64,000 bases of DNA. Origin: Flavilitoribacter sp020436695 (GTDB lineage Bacteria > Bacteroidota > Bacteroidia > Chitinophagales > Saprospiraceae). The stretch lies in the NCBI GenBank assembly GCA_041392665.1, contig JAWKLQ010000018.1:62001-126000 (forward strand). The letters are read 5' to 3'. The position numbers and the translations under genes are program-made. How positions within the stretch are numbered: the first letter of the stretch is position 1; the number at the start of each line of letters is the position of its first letter. The notes under the pieces are model-generated. The model saw nothing but the letters and a program-made list of their open reading frames with translations, had not been told where the DNA came from and did no database searches. Below are positions 8,267 through 18,800 of the stretch, in pieces.

Positions 8267-8443
8267 GTTGTCAGTTCCCCAGTTGTCAGTGGTCAGTTAA
8301 CCATACCAGTGCTAAAACCTTCATAACATTATAAAACCACAACATTACAACATTAGTGGGTGGAATATTTCAACAATGTGCAATACCATTACTCATCACA
8401 GGATCACAACATCCCAACATCACAGAATCATAAAATCACAACA
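8264..8443. repeat. Two simple-repeat clusters 3' of tamL
   Basis: 8264-8300 holds three cagttgtcagt/ggtcagtt units like those at 2779-2827. 8315-8443 holds about seven direct copies of acaacatt/acaacatc or close variants (read on the minus strand, gatgttgtgat), ending at the tamL stop codon. No inverted tail is obvious for the second cluster. It is non-coding apart from antisense-type reading frames. Confidence 0.65.
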
Positions 8444-10894
8444 TCAAAACGGATACCCCAATCCAAAATTAAAAGCAACTTTGGACAAACCGAAGCCCTT
8501 CAACGACTCCCAGTAACTTCTCTCCTGGGCATTGCCGAAAACATCCCGGAAGCGCGGGTAAGAATTGCGCAGTTTCACGCCCATATCCAAACGAAAAATG
8601 AAATAGGAAAAATCGAAGCGCAGACCAAAGCCGCCGCCAACAGCGATCTGCTTATAGAAAGGATCATTGATGCAGCCATCCGAACGCTCAGTGCCGCTGA
8701 AGAGGAACTGAGACCCGCAGCGATCCGGGTCTTCCTGAATGGTCCAGATATTGCCGGCATCAAGGAAGAACGCCCCCTTCATCTGCCAGAGGATCTCAAA
8801 GCGATATTCAAGGTTGACTTCCAGTTTGAGATCTCCCGTTTGATAAAGGCGGAAATTATTATCGCGATCCAGAGCATTGGGGTCTTGATATCCGCCCGGC
8901 CCCAGCCCGCGTGGTGCCCAGGCGCGGATACTGTTAGGGCCACCTACGTAAAACTGTTTCACGTAGGGTACCGCCGTGGTAAACCCGAATGGTCGCGCTA
9001 TCCCGAAATTGATCCGCGAGGCAACACTCCGTTTGGCATTGTATTGTTTGTAATAGCGCAGGTCCATTTCCAGGCGGGCGTACTGACTGAAATTGATGGT
9101 ATCGGACAGCCGCCAGATATCTTCCTTACCCGCCAATTGGTCATACAACTTATTGGCAGCCCACAACTCAGCCCCGGCCATTTCTACCGAAAAGCTGAAA
9201 TAGTTGGATTCGTTATAACGATTGGGGCGTCCGTTATATACATAGTTAAAATCCCGGAACAGTAGACTGACAAATAGTTGCTGGCCGAAACTGTTGCGCA
9301 GGAAGGGATTATCCTGCAACAAGGTATCGAACTGTGGCTCCGTTTGCGGTATCAGCAGGTCCACTCCCACATGGTTGATCAGATAACGCTTGGTGGGCGT
9401 ACGTTGCAGGTCATAGCCGTAGCTGGCATTGAACAGATTGTAGCGGTACCAGTCGATGATCAACAGGTAATTGTAGCTCAGCGAAAGCCGGGTAGCACCA
9501 TTTTCTCGCAACTGGCTATAAAAACTCTCGGTATCCTTACGTTTCTCTTTACCGATCGGCTGGGCATTGACGAGGCTCCAGAATCCCAAATAATCGCGGA
9601 AACGGGGAAAGTACAGCTCCGTCTGCAGCCGCAGGTCAACCGTATTCCAGAAGCGCGACCGATCACTGAAGTTCATTTCCACCCCGGTAGAAAAATTAGT
9701 GATCAGGGTCTCACCGCCTCCCAGCAGGTTGCGGTTCCTGAAACTCGGATTGATGGCAAAACCGATGAGGTTACCCGCTCCCGAAGTGCTCCGGTTGGTA
9801 TAATTCACCTCAAAATCGGCACCGATCTCCATTTTATAATTAGGCGTTAGCTCTATCCGATAGTCCAAAACATCGGGGTTATCAGGGTCCGGTACCGGTT
9901 TGATGCGCCAGAAGCGAAAGATGCCCAGGGCCGATAGCTGGCGGCTGGTACGCTGGTAGTTCTGTTCGCTGAAGATCTCGCCGGGTTTCAGGAACATGGC
10001 CTTGATCAGAGTCTGGGGGCGTACCTCAAAATCTTTATTCTTCAACAGAAAGCGAAAACCGTCGATAATGGTGTCCACGGTGATCTTCTCATCGCTCGAT
10101 CCGGCATCAAAATCGGGCAGTATCCGGACTTCACCGATGCGATAACGATGATGGCTACTGTCACCAAAAGGCGGCAATACGGTAAAATAGACGCTGCCTT
10201 CGTGATCTTTTCCGATAGTGTCTACTTCTACCTGATCGAAGTAGTTGCCGTAGTAATAGGCATAGCCGTTATTCCGCAAAAAGGTGGTGACACGTTGCCG
10301 TTCCTGCTCATACTGTCCGAGGTCCAGGGGACTCCCCGGTTTGAAATAAGTCTCGTCCTTTACTGTTTGCAGCATGCTGTCGATGGAGGGATCAGGACTG
10401 GAAAACGCAACTGAATCTACGTGGTACTGTTCGTTGGGATAAACATAGTAGGTAACGTAGGCTTTTGTTCGTTTCCGGTTGATATCATCCTCGGCCTGGA
10501 CCTGAGCCTCCAGAAACCCCTTCGACCGCAGATAGTGCTCCATATTTTCTGCCGTCTCCCGAGTAAGTTGTTCGTCGTAAATGGCCGGTTTCTCGGCAAT
10601 CGCCCGTCGAATGAAACGATCCAGTTTAGTGGTATCCCCGGGATCGGAAGTTTTGAAATAGAACCACTCCCGGGGAAAAAAGAACAGGAATTTGCTGTTC
10701 TGCCGCTGACGGTAATAACCGGGGAGTTCATCCTGAAGCAGGCGCTTGTTGTTGATCTTATGATCTGCTTTCAGTTTGACGGTATTCCCACGCAACAGAT
10801 ATTCATCCTGCTTTAAAAACTTAGTACTGTTGCAGGAGGATAGCAACAGCAGCAGGATAATGAACTGAAATATGTATTTTGCGGGCCCTATCAT
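8444..10894 (-). CDS. tamL: TamL-type outer-membrane assembly lipoprotein (Omp85/BamA family)
   Basis: 816 residues. The lipobox (LLLLSSC, Cys21) makes it a lipoprotein, a hallmark of the Bacteroidota TamA-like protein TamL. POTRA-like segments occupy roughly residues 25-370 and the C-terminal half is a 16-strand Omp85 barrel with the conserved YVGGPNSIRAWAPRGLGPG motif and the family-typical end (FNFGLGYPF). It inserts or folds outer-membrane proteins together with TamB; no tamB gene is adjacent here. Expression is driven from inside the divergent methyltransferase gene, whose start is only 9 bp away. The long reading frames on the opposite strand (for example 8360-9265) are shadows. Confidence 0.92.
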   Translation of the reverse strand: MIGPAKYIFQFIILLLLLSSCNSTKFLKQDEYLLRGNTVKLKADHKINNKRLLQDELPGYYRQRQNSKFLFFFPREWFYFKTSDPGDTTKLDRFIRRAIAEKPAIYDEQLTRETAENMEHYLRSKGFLEAQVQAEDDINRKRTKAYVTYYVYPNEQYHVDSVAFSSPDPSIDSMLQTVKDETYFKPGSPLDLGQYEQERQRVTTFLRNNGYAYYYGNYFDQVEVDTIGKDHEGSVYFTVLPPFGDSSHHRYRIGEVRILPDFDAGSSDEKITVDTIIDGFRFLLKNKDFEVRPQTLIKAMFLKPGEIFSEQNYQRTSRQLSALGIFRFWRIKPVPDPDNPDVLDYRIELTPNYKMEIGADFEVNYTNRSTSGAGNLIGFAINPSFRNRNLLGGGETLITNFSTGVEMNFSDRSRFWNTVDLRLQTELYFPRFRDYLGFWSLVNAQPIGKEKRKDTESFYSQLRENGATRLSLSYNYLLIIDWYRYNLFNASYGYDLQRTPTKRYLINHVGVDLLIPQTEPQFDTLLQDNPFLRNSFGQQLFVSLLFRDFNYVYNGRPNRYNESNYFSFSVEMAGAELWAANKLYDQLAGKEDIWRLSDTINFSQYARLEMDLRYYKQYNAKRSVASRINFGIARPFGFTTAVPYVKQFYVGGPNSIRAWAPRGLGPGGYQDPNALDRDNNFRLYQTGDLKLEVNLEYRFEILWQMKGAFFLDAGNIWTIQEDPDRCGSQFLFSGTERSDGCINDPFYKQIAVGGGFGLRFDFSYFIFRLDMGVKLRNSYPRFRDVFGNAQERSYWESLKGFGLSKVAFNFGLGYPF

Positions 10895-10903
10895 GTATGA
10901 CTA

Positions 10904-11665
10904 ATGGCAATTTCTAAAAACAGGATCAAATATATAAAATCGCTCCACCGGAAGAAGTTCAGGCAAAAGTATGACAATTTCATCTTGGAAGGCGATAAAA
11001 TAACCCGGGAATTACTGGATGCACGGGATCACGAAATAAGCGGTATCTATGCCCTGGAAGAATGGCTCAATGCACACCCCGGGGCACGGCAGTTGGGACC
11101 TGACATAGTTTGTGTGATTACGCCCGATGAACTCCGGCAGATCTCCACGCTTACTACGCCCAATCAGGTACTCGCTACGGTCCAGCCACCTCATTTTGTC
11201 TTTGCCTCACAATGGCTACAAACCAACTGGACCTTTTATCTTGACAATATCCAGGACCCGGGCAACATGGGCACCATCCTGCGCATCGCCGACTGGTTTG
11301 GGCTGGAATGGATCTGCGGTTCCTCCGGCTGTGTGGAAGTCTATAATCCGAAAGTAGTGCAGGCCTCCATGGGAGCCGTCCTACGAGTAAAATACGCGGA
11401 ACTGGATCTGTCTTTATTAAAAAAAGAGTTGGCCGGTCTTCCGGTTCTAGGTGCCAGTATGGAAGGGGAGAATATTTTTCAAAGCCCGATCGAAAAAAAA
11501 GGGCTGATCGTCATCGGTAATGAAGGACAGGGTATTTCGGAAGCCGTTAAACCCTTCATCACTTCCTATATTGCAATTCCCCGGTCGCCTAAGGGAGGCG
11601 CGGAGTCATTAAATGCCGGGGTATCGGCGGGGATCATTGCCGCCGTTATGGAAAATCATAATTGA
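10904..11665 (+). CDS. TrmH/SpoU-family RNA 2'-O-methyltransferase
   Basis: 253 residues. The N-terminal substrate-binding domain (KSLHRKKFRQKYDNFILEG) is followed by a SPOUT knot with the three family motifs: NIQDPGNMGTILR (motif 1), GNEGQGIS (motif 2) and IPRSPKGGAESLNAGVSAGI (motif 3). It transfers a methyl group from S-adenosylmethionine to a ribose 2'-OH in rRNA or tRNA; the exact nucleotide is not deducible. It is divergent from tamL with a 9-bp spacer. Its TGA stop lies inside a hairpin that separates it from the convergent small gene. Confidence 0.93.
   Translation: MAISKNRIKYIKSLHRKKFRQKYDNFILEGDKITRELLDARDHEISGIYALEEWLNAHPGARQLGPDIVCVITPDELRQISTLTTPNQVLATVQPPHFVFASQWLQTNWTFYLDNIQDPGNMGTILRIADWFGLEWICGSSGCVEVYNPKVVQASMGAVLRVKYAELDLSLLKKELAGLPVLGASMEGENIFQSPIEKKGLIVIGNEGQGISEAVKPFITSYIAIPRSPKGGAESLNAGVSAGIIAAVMENHN
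10927..10934 (-). promoter_or_regulatory. Candidate -7 element of the tamL promoter
   Basis: On the minus strand the sequence reads TATATTTG, a perfect match to the Bacteroidota -7 consensus TAnnTTTG, 33 bp before the tamL ATG. It lies within the coding region of the divergent methyltransferase. No clear -33 TTTG is found at the usual spacing, so confidence is limited. Confidence 0.35.
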
Positions 11666-11708
11666 TGATTGGTTGATCGATAGCCATCAATTATCACTCA
11701 TCAATTAT
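11658..11708. terminator. Bidirectional hairpin between convergent genes
   Basis: ataattgatg (11658-11667) pairs perfectly with catcaattat (11685-11694), and a second copy of catcaattat lies at 11699-11708. The stem covers the stop codon of the methyltransferase and ends at the stop of the convergent small gene. It could terminate or stabilise both transcripts. It follows the head-plus-inverted-tail scheme seen in the other islands. Confidence 0.5.
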
Positions 11709-11935
11709 GGTCTAATCACCTCTTTCTTATCCTCCGGAAGATTGGCTACCGCTTCATCCGTATGCTGATCCACACCCAGCGTCTCCAGTACCACATCCGG
11801 AACGTAATCTGTCCATTCCACATCGTTGGCAAACAACAGTCCGCCCAGCAGACAGGCGTGGAAGGCAATGGTAAAGACCAAGGCTTTATTGCGATTGCGA
11901 CGAGCGTTTCTTTCAAACTGATAATTGGTAGTCAT
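11705..11935 (-). CDS. Small single-pass membrane protein of unknown function
   Basis: 76 residues from the ATG at 11935, chosen because GGAAGTC lies just upstream; the longer frame from 11986 would begin inside an inverted repeat. It has a basic N-terminus (QFERNARRNRNKA), one membrane segment (LVFTIAFHACLLGGLLFA) and an acidic periplasmic tail (VLETLGVDQHTDEAV). The arrangement resembles the N-terminal anchor of TonB-like proteins, but there is no TonB C-terminal domain. The family is not recognised. Confidence 0.55.
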   Translation of the reverse strand: MTTNYQFERNARRNRNKALVFTIAFHACLLGGLLFANDVEWTDYVPDVVLETLGVDQHTDEAVANLPEDKKEVIRP

Positions 11936-11969
11936 GACTTCCGGTTTTTGTGGTGGCTTAATCTTAAAA

Positions 11970-12070
11970 AAACAGGGATGATCCACAGCGTTTGGGTAAT
12001 GTCACTAAGAAGGAGTCTATTGTGGTTTTTAGTTTGATTTGGTTTTTTGGAGGTGGATCATCCCCTGTTT
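11970..12070. repeat. 17/18-bp inverted repeat around 66 bp
   Basis: aaacagggatgatccac (11970-11986) and gtggatcatcccctgttt (12053-12070) are inverted copies differing by one inserted base. The enclosed 66 bp is T-rich and non-coding. The element lies in the divergent gap between the small membrane protein and yggS. Confidence 0.65.
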
Positions 12071-12216
12071 GATAGTAGTAAAACGTAAAGGAGGCGCTCA
12101 AATTTCTAAAGAAATGGTTAAGGTGTATTAAGGATAAGCTAAATTCCGGACCAGGCACGGTTGCAGACTTGGTCTATGTTTTTTACTTTGCAGCCAGTCA
12201 AAGTTTAATCGATATT

Positions 12217-12876
12217 ATGAAGCTCGACGAAATATTGCAGGAACTGGCACCCCATCACGCTACCCTGGTAGCCGTTTCCAAAACACACCCTGTCCCTATG
12301 ATCCAGGATCTATACGATCAGGGCCAGCGCGACTTCGGCGAGAATAAAGTGCAGGAACTGGTAGATAAACAGGGTCAATTGCCACAGGACATCCGCTGGC
12401 ACTTCATCGGCCACCTGCAGACCAATAAGGTCAAGTACCTCACCCCTTTCGTGCATCTCATCCACGCGGTAGACAGCATCAAGGTTTTAAAAGAGATCGA
12501 CAAGCGGGCCGGCCATGATGGGCGCTGTATTGACTGCCTGTTGCAGTTCCATATTGCCGAAGAGGACACGAAATTCGGCTTGGATCTAACGGAAGCCCGG
12601 GAGTTGCTGCAATCCGAAGCCTATCGCAGTATGGAAAATATCCGCATCGCCGGTGTCATGGGTATGGCTACCTACACGGAGGATGAAGCTCAGGTGCGCA
12701 GAGAATTCGGTCACCTCAAAGCTATATTCGATGCGCTCAAAGCTGAATGCTTCCCAGATGCCATGTATTTCAAAGAGATTTCCATGGGTATGTCCAGCGA
12801 CTATCCCCTTGCGCTGGAAGAAGGCAGTACTATGGTGCGGATCGGTAGTCTGTTGTTTGGGGAGCGGGAGTATTAA
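12217..12876 (+). CDS. yggS: YggS/PROSC-family pyridoxal-phosphate homeostasis protein
   Basis: 219 residues from the ATG at 12217. This start matches the family's normal N-terminus (MKLDEILQELAPHHATLVAVSKTHP); the frame is open from 12169. The PLP-binding Lys lies in VAVSKTHP. Other family markers are DFGENKVQELVDKQ, WHFIGHLQTNKVKYL, HAVDS, GVMGMATYTED, and SMGMSSDYPLALEEGSTMVRIGSLLFG. It is a cytosolic alanine-racemase-like barrel that holds and delivers PLP rather than racemising amino acids. It ends 1 bp before the convergent stop of the giant adhesin gene, leaving no room for a separate terminator. Confidence 0.95.
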   Translation: MKLDEILQELAPHHATLVAVSKTHPVPMIQDLYDQGQRDFGENKVQELVDKQGQLPQDIRWHFIGHLQTNKVKYLTPFVHLIHAVDSIKVLKEIDKRAGHDGRCIDCLLQFHIAEEDTKFGLDLTEARELLQSEAYRSMENIRIAGVMGMATYTEDEAQVRREFGHLKAIFDALKAECFPDAMYFKEISMGMSSDYPLALEEGSTMVRIGSLLFGEREY

Positions 12877-12877
12877 A

Positions 12878-15800
12878 CTATCGAATCACCGTCACATCCC
12901 CCTTAATGATCGCTCCTTCACCAATATTCAACCGAAGAACGTAATAGTAAGTCGCTTCTGGTAACAATTGTCCATTCTGGTTGGTGCCACTCCAGTCGTT
13001 GTAATAATTTTCCTGACGGAAGACGATATCTCCCCACCGATTGAAAATGATCAGTTCATTATCCGGTAATTCTTCTGGTGTGGAATTGGCGATAATATCA
13101 AAAATGAAATAATCGTTCAGGCCGTCGCCGTTGGGTGTGATGGCGTTTGCGACAACTTCATCGGTCACTTCCTCCTGCATCACTTCGATGGTAACTGTTC
13201 CTTCGGCACAGCCGCAGCCCTGTACGCAGAGTTCGTAGGTCAGTTCGGTTGTACCGGCGATCCCTACCGGTGCATTGTAGTAGAGGATGCCATCCTCCAG
13301 GCGATCAACCACCCCCAGATCAGGTTCCGTAACAATATATACCGACCAGTCATCAGCCAGAGAGAAGAGGTCGTTGGCAATGACATTAATGCTGGCATCA
13401 GCTATCTGCGGAGGTACAGTCAGATGGTCATCTACGGCAACAGGGCCCTCCTGGCGAAAAATCTTTAAGGTATCCGTACTATAATCGGGGCAATTTTCAG
13501 TAGATATGGTCCAGAGCAGAGTGGCCTCATCTAATATGCCGGAGACTGTTGCTGCATTGGCAGCGGGGTCATTAATGCTTATACCGGAAGTAACGGCAGA
13601 CCAGGTACCGAACGTACCTTCAGCAAGCAGGGCCGATACCTCCGTAGTATCAAAACAAGTGAAAATGTCGGGTCCGGCCATTGCCGGCAGAGGCAGCTGG
13701 ATCTGTAGGGTATCTGTACCGGTACAACCCGGTTCATTAGTTACGGTCAGGCTATAGTTTCCCGGCTCCGCCACAGAAATACTCTGGCTCGTGGCCCCTG
13801 TGGACCATTGATAAGTCGAATACCCCGCTCCTCCGTCCAATAGGGTATTTTCTCCCGGGCATATTATCCCGGAACCGGAAATTTCCAGATCAAGAGACTG
13901 CCCTTCTTCCACCGTTGCCTCTGCATAGTCTGAGCACCCCGTCACTCCATCGGTAACCGTAACGCGATACGTACCGGCTTCACTTACGGTGATCTGCGCC
14001 GTCGTTGCTCCGGTTGACCACTGGTAAGCTGAATAATCACCGGCGTTCAACGTGGTGGTAGTTCCCGGACATAGACTTAGTGTTCCTTCGATCGCAAAAG
14101 GTATAAAAATGATCTCTCCGACCTCAACAAACGCAGTTCCGGAGCATCCGGCTGCATCCGTTACGGTCAGACTGTAAACGCCGGATTCCGATACTTCAAT
14201 GCTTTGTTCACCGGCCCCTGTCGACCACTGATAGGAAGCATAGCCCGAACCGCCATCCAGGATTGTACTACTGTCTGAGCAGAACGTATTGTTACCCAGT
14301 ATCTCCGGACTGAGTGGAGCTGCTATTTCCACACTCACTTCAGCAGTGCCTTCACAACCACCGGCATCGGTGACGCTTACACTGTAAGTACCGGCTTCAT
14401 TGACGCTGATCTGTGCCGTCGTTGCTCCGGTAGACCACAAATAAGTATCAAAAGAACCGGCATCTAATAGCGTGCTACCCCCCGGACATAAACTCAATTC
14501 GCCGCTGATCGTCGGGGTAAGGCTGGCATTTTCCGTTACTTCAATCGAAGCATTGCCACTACAGCCAGCAATATCCGTTACCGTTAGCTCATAGTTTCCG
14601 GCAACACTGACCTCCAGCGTCTGCTCCGTTGAGCCGGTTGACCACTGATAGCTCGCGTAATCCGCTCCGCCATCCAATAATGTGCTACTGCCCGGACAAA
14701 AAGTAGCCGAACCCAAAATTTCCGGGCTTAAGGCCTCCGATTCTTCCACCGTAACTTCGGCGATACCCTCGCAGCCGTTGGCATCCGTGACCGTTACGCT
14801 GTAGATCCCCGCAGTGGATACGCTGATCTGCGAGGTCGTTGCTCCGGTGGACCATATATAACTATCAAAAGCTCCCGCATCCAGCGTAGTGCTCGTTCCA
14901 GGGCAGAAATTCAACTCGCCACTGATGACCGGCGTAAGAACAGCATTCTCAGTCACCTCAATTGAAGCGCTGCCACTGCATCCGGCTGCATCCGTCACCG
15001 TCAAGCTATAAGTTCCGGCAACACTGACTTCAAGCGTCTGCTCTGTTGCTCCGGTCGACCACTGATGGCTCGCGTAATCTGCGCCACCATCCAACAAAGT
15101 GCTACTACCCGGACAGAAAGTGGCCGAACCCAAAATTTCCGGACTTATGGCCTCTGATTCTTCCACTGTCACTTCCGCATTGCCTTCACAGCCATTGGCA
15201 TCCGTGACTGTTACGCTGTATATTCCCGCGGTGGACACGCTAATCTGCGAGGTCTCTTCTCCGGTCGACCACTGATATGAAGCATAATCAGCACCACCGT
15301 TCAGTAAGGTACTACTACCCGGGCAAAAGCTTAGTTCTCCGGATATGGTCGGCGTCGGAAGTGGATTCACAGTAATAGTCACCTGAGCTTCCTGGGCGCA
15401 GATATTATTATCTAAAGCCGTTACTTTGTAAACAGTGGTTTCCTCCGGATTGACGGTCTGGACAGCACCTGCTCCCAGACCATTATCCCAGTTGAAACTA
15501 AAATTGCCGGAACCGCCCGCGGCACTGGCCGTTATCTGGACCGACTCGCCCTGACAAATAGTGGTATCGGCGCTTACTTCCAAAGAAAATGTATTGCCAG
15601 CGGCAATCACTACCGAATCCTTCACCATACAGGTACCGGAGTCCATGATGGTCACGTAATAGGTACCGGCACAAACGCCCTGCAATCTGGGTGTATTTTG
15701 TCCGTTAGACCAGGAAAAAACGTAGCCGGGCGTACCTCCGTCCGGGAGAATGAGTGCTTCCCCATCGCATTGTCCTCCACAGCTCTCATCCCTGATCACG

Positions 15801-18800
15801 CTATTGATCGTCATGGCATTTCCACTACCGTCCCATTCATAGGCTCCGGGATCAACGGTTCCCTCAAATATTCGTGGAAGGCCGTCTACATCCACATCGA
15901 TGATTTCGGTAAGGTCATCATCTCCATCCAGATCGGTCAGGTCAGTAGGCAACGCGGTGTTTAGCCCCGTATTGATCAGCGGAGAGCAGGGACCTAAGTG
16001 GAGATCACCACCGGCTGCATTTACAAATTGTGGATCGACATCCACATTATTTCCGCCATCGTTAATGCCATCGGGTAAGCCTCCTGCCACATCACAATAG
16101 GCCAGCACAACCCCTGCACCATCATTAAATAATTCCGGCCCACTCCCTGTTGCCGCATCTTCCCAAAAGATGCTATTTGTTACCGTCATGTTGTTCTGCC
16201 CCTGTTGACCGTAAGTATGGATCGCCCCCCCATCTCCATCGGTGGTATTCCCAAAGAAGGTACAGTTGATCAGATCTGCGAAGCAGGTCCCCTCCGAGCT
16301 GAAGAATGAAGTGGTAGCGATGGCCCCTCCCCGATCCACCGCTGAGTTGCGGTCGAAGACACAGTTGACCAACTGCTGGTTGCGGGTGCCGTTCTGGGAG
16401 CCTCTGAAAAATAAGGCGCCTCCTTCACTGTCATTCAGGGCATCGGTACCCAGCGTACGGTTTTGACGGAACACACAATTGATAATGGTATCGTTCGCCA
16501 CGTTATCAAAACGACTGTCAAAGTACATGGCTCCGCCCTGACCTCCGCATTCGTTGTTATTAAACTGACTGTTGCGGATCACAACATTGGAAGTACCGAA
16601 GGAAGCCATTCGAAAAAGCATAGCCCCGCCCCTGCTGTCTGCACGGTTATTTTCAAACAAACAACTATCGATGAGTGGTGCCAGCAAGGTATTTGCTCCG
16701 GTAGGAACCCCGGCAATGGCACCGCCCAGACTTCCGCTGTAGTTGTTCCGGAAAGTACAGTTGATGATCTCCGGCCTTATTTGCGCTCCGGAATTACCGT
16801 ACATCTGGATCGCTGCCCCCGAACTGACCACCCGCAGGGAAGCAGTATTTCCTTCAAAAATGCAATCGCGGATCTGCGCTTTACTCCGCCCACCCAACAC
16901 GCAATCAATGGAAATGGCACCACCGCCACCGGCATAGTTATTTCGGAAGGTGCAGTTACGAATGATAATATCGGCGATCCCTCCGGGATTGGCATCCAGC
17001 AACAGGCCGCCACCATTGGCAAAACCAAAGGAGCCGTCACCATTGCCCTCTTCAATAATGAATCCATCGAGGATCGTCTTATCACTCAGATTTTCGCCGA
17101 TCAGTACACTGAACACATTATCGGTACTATCGGCAGTTTGCCCAATGTCGCCACTTAGAATAGTGGGATTAGCCGTCCAGTTGCGTTGTTCCAGCAGGGT
17201 TTCCGTTCCGGCAAAGCCTCCGTACAATTCGGTATGATTAACCAGACGGAAGGCCTGCTCCATATCTTCCGACGCGCAGGGATTACAGGTAACCGGTAGA
17301 TAAGTGCCCCGGGCTACCCAGATCTGATCTCCGGCTCCGGCCACTGCCAGCGCATCCTGGAGGTCCGTGAAAGCATCCGCCCACGAACGGCCGGTATTCA
17401 CTCCACTGGCAGTTTGGTTAACGTAGATCACACCAATCTCATAAGCCCCTATATCCACTGTTGCTGCATGAATGCGATTGTCTCCATCCAGATCGGTCTG
17501 TACGGCTCCGGGCAATACGGTATTATCCCCCCGATCAATAAGTGGAGAGCAGGCCAGCAGATGCAGATCGCCGTTTTCCGGATCGGCAAATTGCGGGTCC
17601 AGATCCAGGTTATTACCGCCGTTACTGATCCCACCCGGTAAACCGCCATCGACATCGGAAGATGAAACCGTCACATCGGCTCCCAAATTCCGGATTTCCG
17701 AACCGCTCACCGAGGCCGAATCCCGCCAGAAAATACAGTTGGAAGCCAAAAAACTATTTTGTCCCTGCTGCCCGTCCGTATAGACTGCGCCACCCTCTCC
17801 CGGGCTAAAATTCCCGTAGAAAGTACAGTTGATCAGATCAGTCCAACAGATGCCTTCAGAAGAAAAGAACGAAGTTGTGGTGATAGCCCCGCCCCGGTCA
17901 GCTGCTGTGTTGCGATCAAAAAGACAATTGATGAGTTGCTGCCGGCGGGTGCCGTTCTGGGAACCTCTCAGGAATATTGCACCGCCTTCCGCATCATTCA
18001 GTGTATCGGTTCCCAGTGCATGGTTTTCCCGAAAAAGGCAATTTAGAAAAAGGTCGTCCGATAGATTGTCAAAGCGGCTGTCCATATATACGGCTCCGCC
18101 CTGGCTTCCACATTCATTACCAATGAACCGGCTGTTGCGTACCTGAATGGTAGAGTTGCCGAAAGAGGCCATACGGAACAGCAATGCTCCACCCCGGCTA
18201 TCGGCCAGATTATTTTCAAATAAACAACTGTCGATCCGGGGCGCCAGCAGGGTATTCGCTCCGGTAGGTACACCGGCAATGGCGCCACCCAGGCTACCGC
18301 TGTAATTGTTGCGGAAAATACAGTTAATGATCTGCGGTTCAATCTGTGCCGCGGAATTGCCGTACATCTGGATGGCCGCCCCAGAACTCACTACCCGTAG
18401 AGAAGCCGTATTCCCCTCAAAAATACAATCCCGTATGACGGCCCGGCTCTGCCCACCCAACACACAATCGATGGAGATTGCGCCACCGCCGCCCGCGTAA
18501 TTATTTCGAAAAGTACAGTTACGTATCTGCATATCGGCCGTTCCTCCGGGATTGGCGTCCAGGAGCAGACCACCACCATTGGCAAAACCAAAGGAACCAT
18601 CTCCATTGCCTTCTTCAATGATGAAACCGTCCAATACGGCATTGGACGTGGAATTTTCCGCAATGATGACGCTGTACACATTATCGAGGCTATCGCCCTG
18701 CACCCCAATATCTCCACTGAGTATGGTCTGGTTGGTATTCCAGTCGCGTTGATCCCGGCTGATCTCGTTTCCCGCAAAACCTCCGTACAACTGTACATTG

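Noticed and set aside
8360..9265. 301-codon frame opposite tamL
   Set aside because: It is antisense to the clearly conserved Omp85 barrel, has no family features and starts in a simple-repeat region.
16463..17158. 231-codon frame opposite the giant adhesin gene
   Set aside because: It mirrors the repetitive beta-helix coding sequence; related shorter frames recur at the equivalent place in the other copy, as expected for shadows of a duplication.
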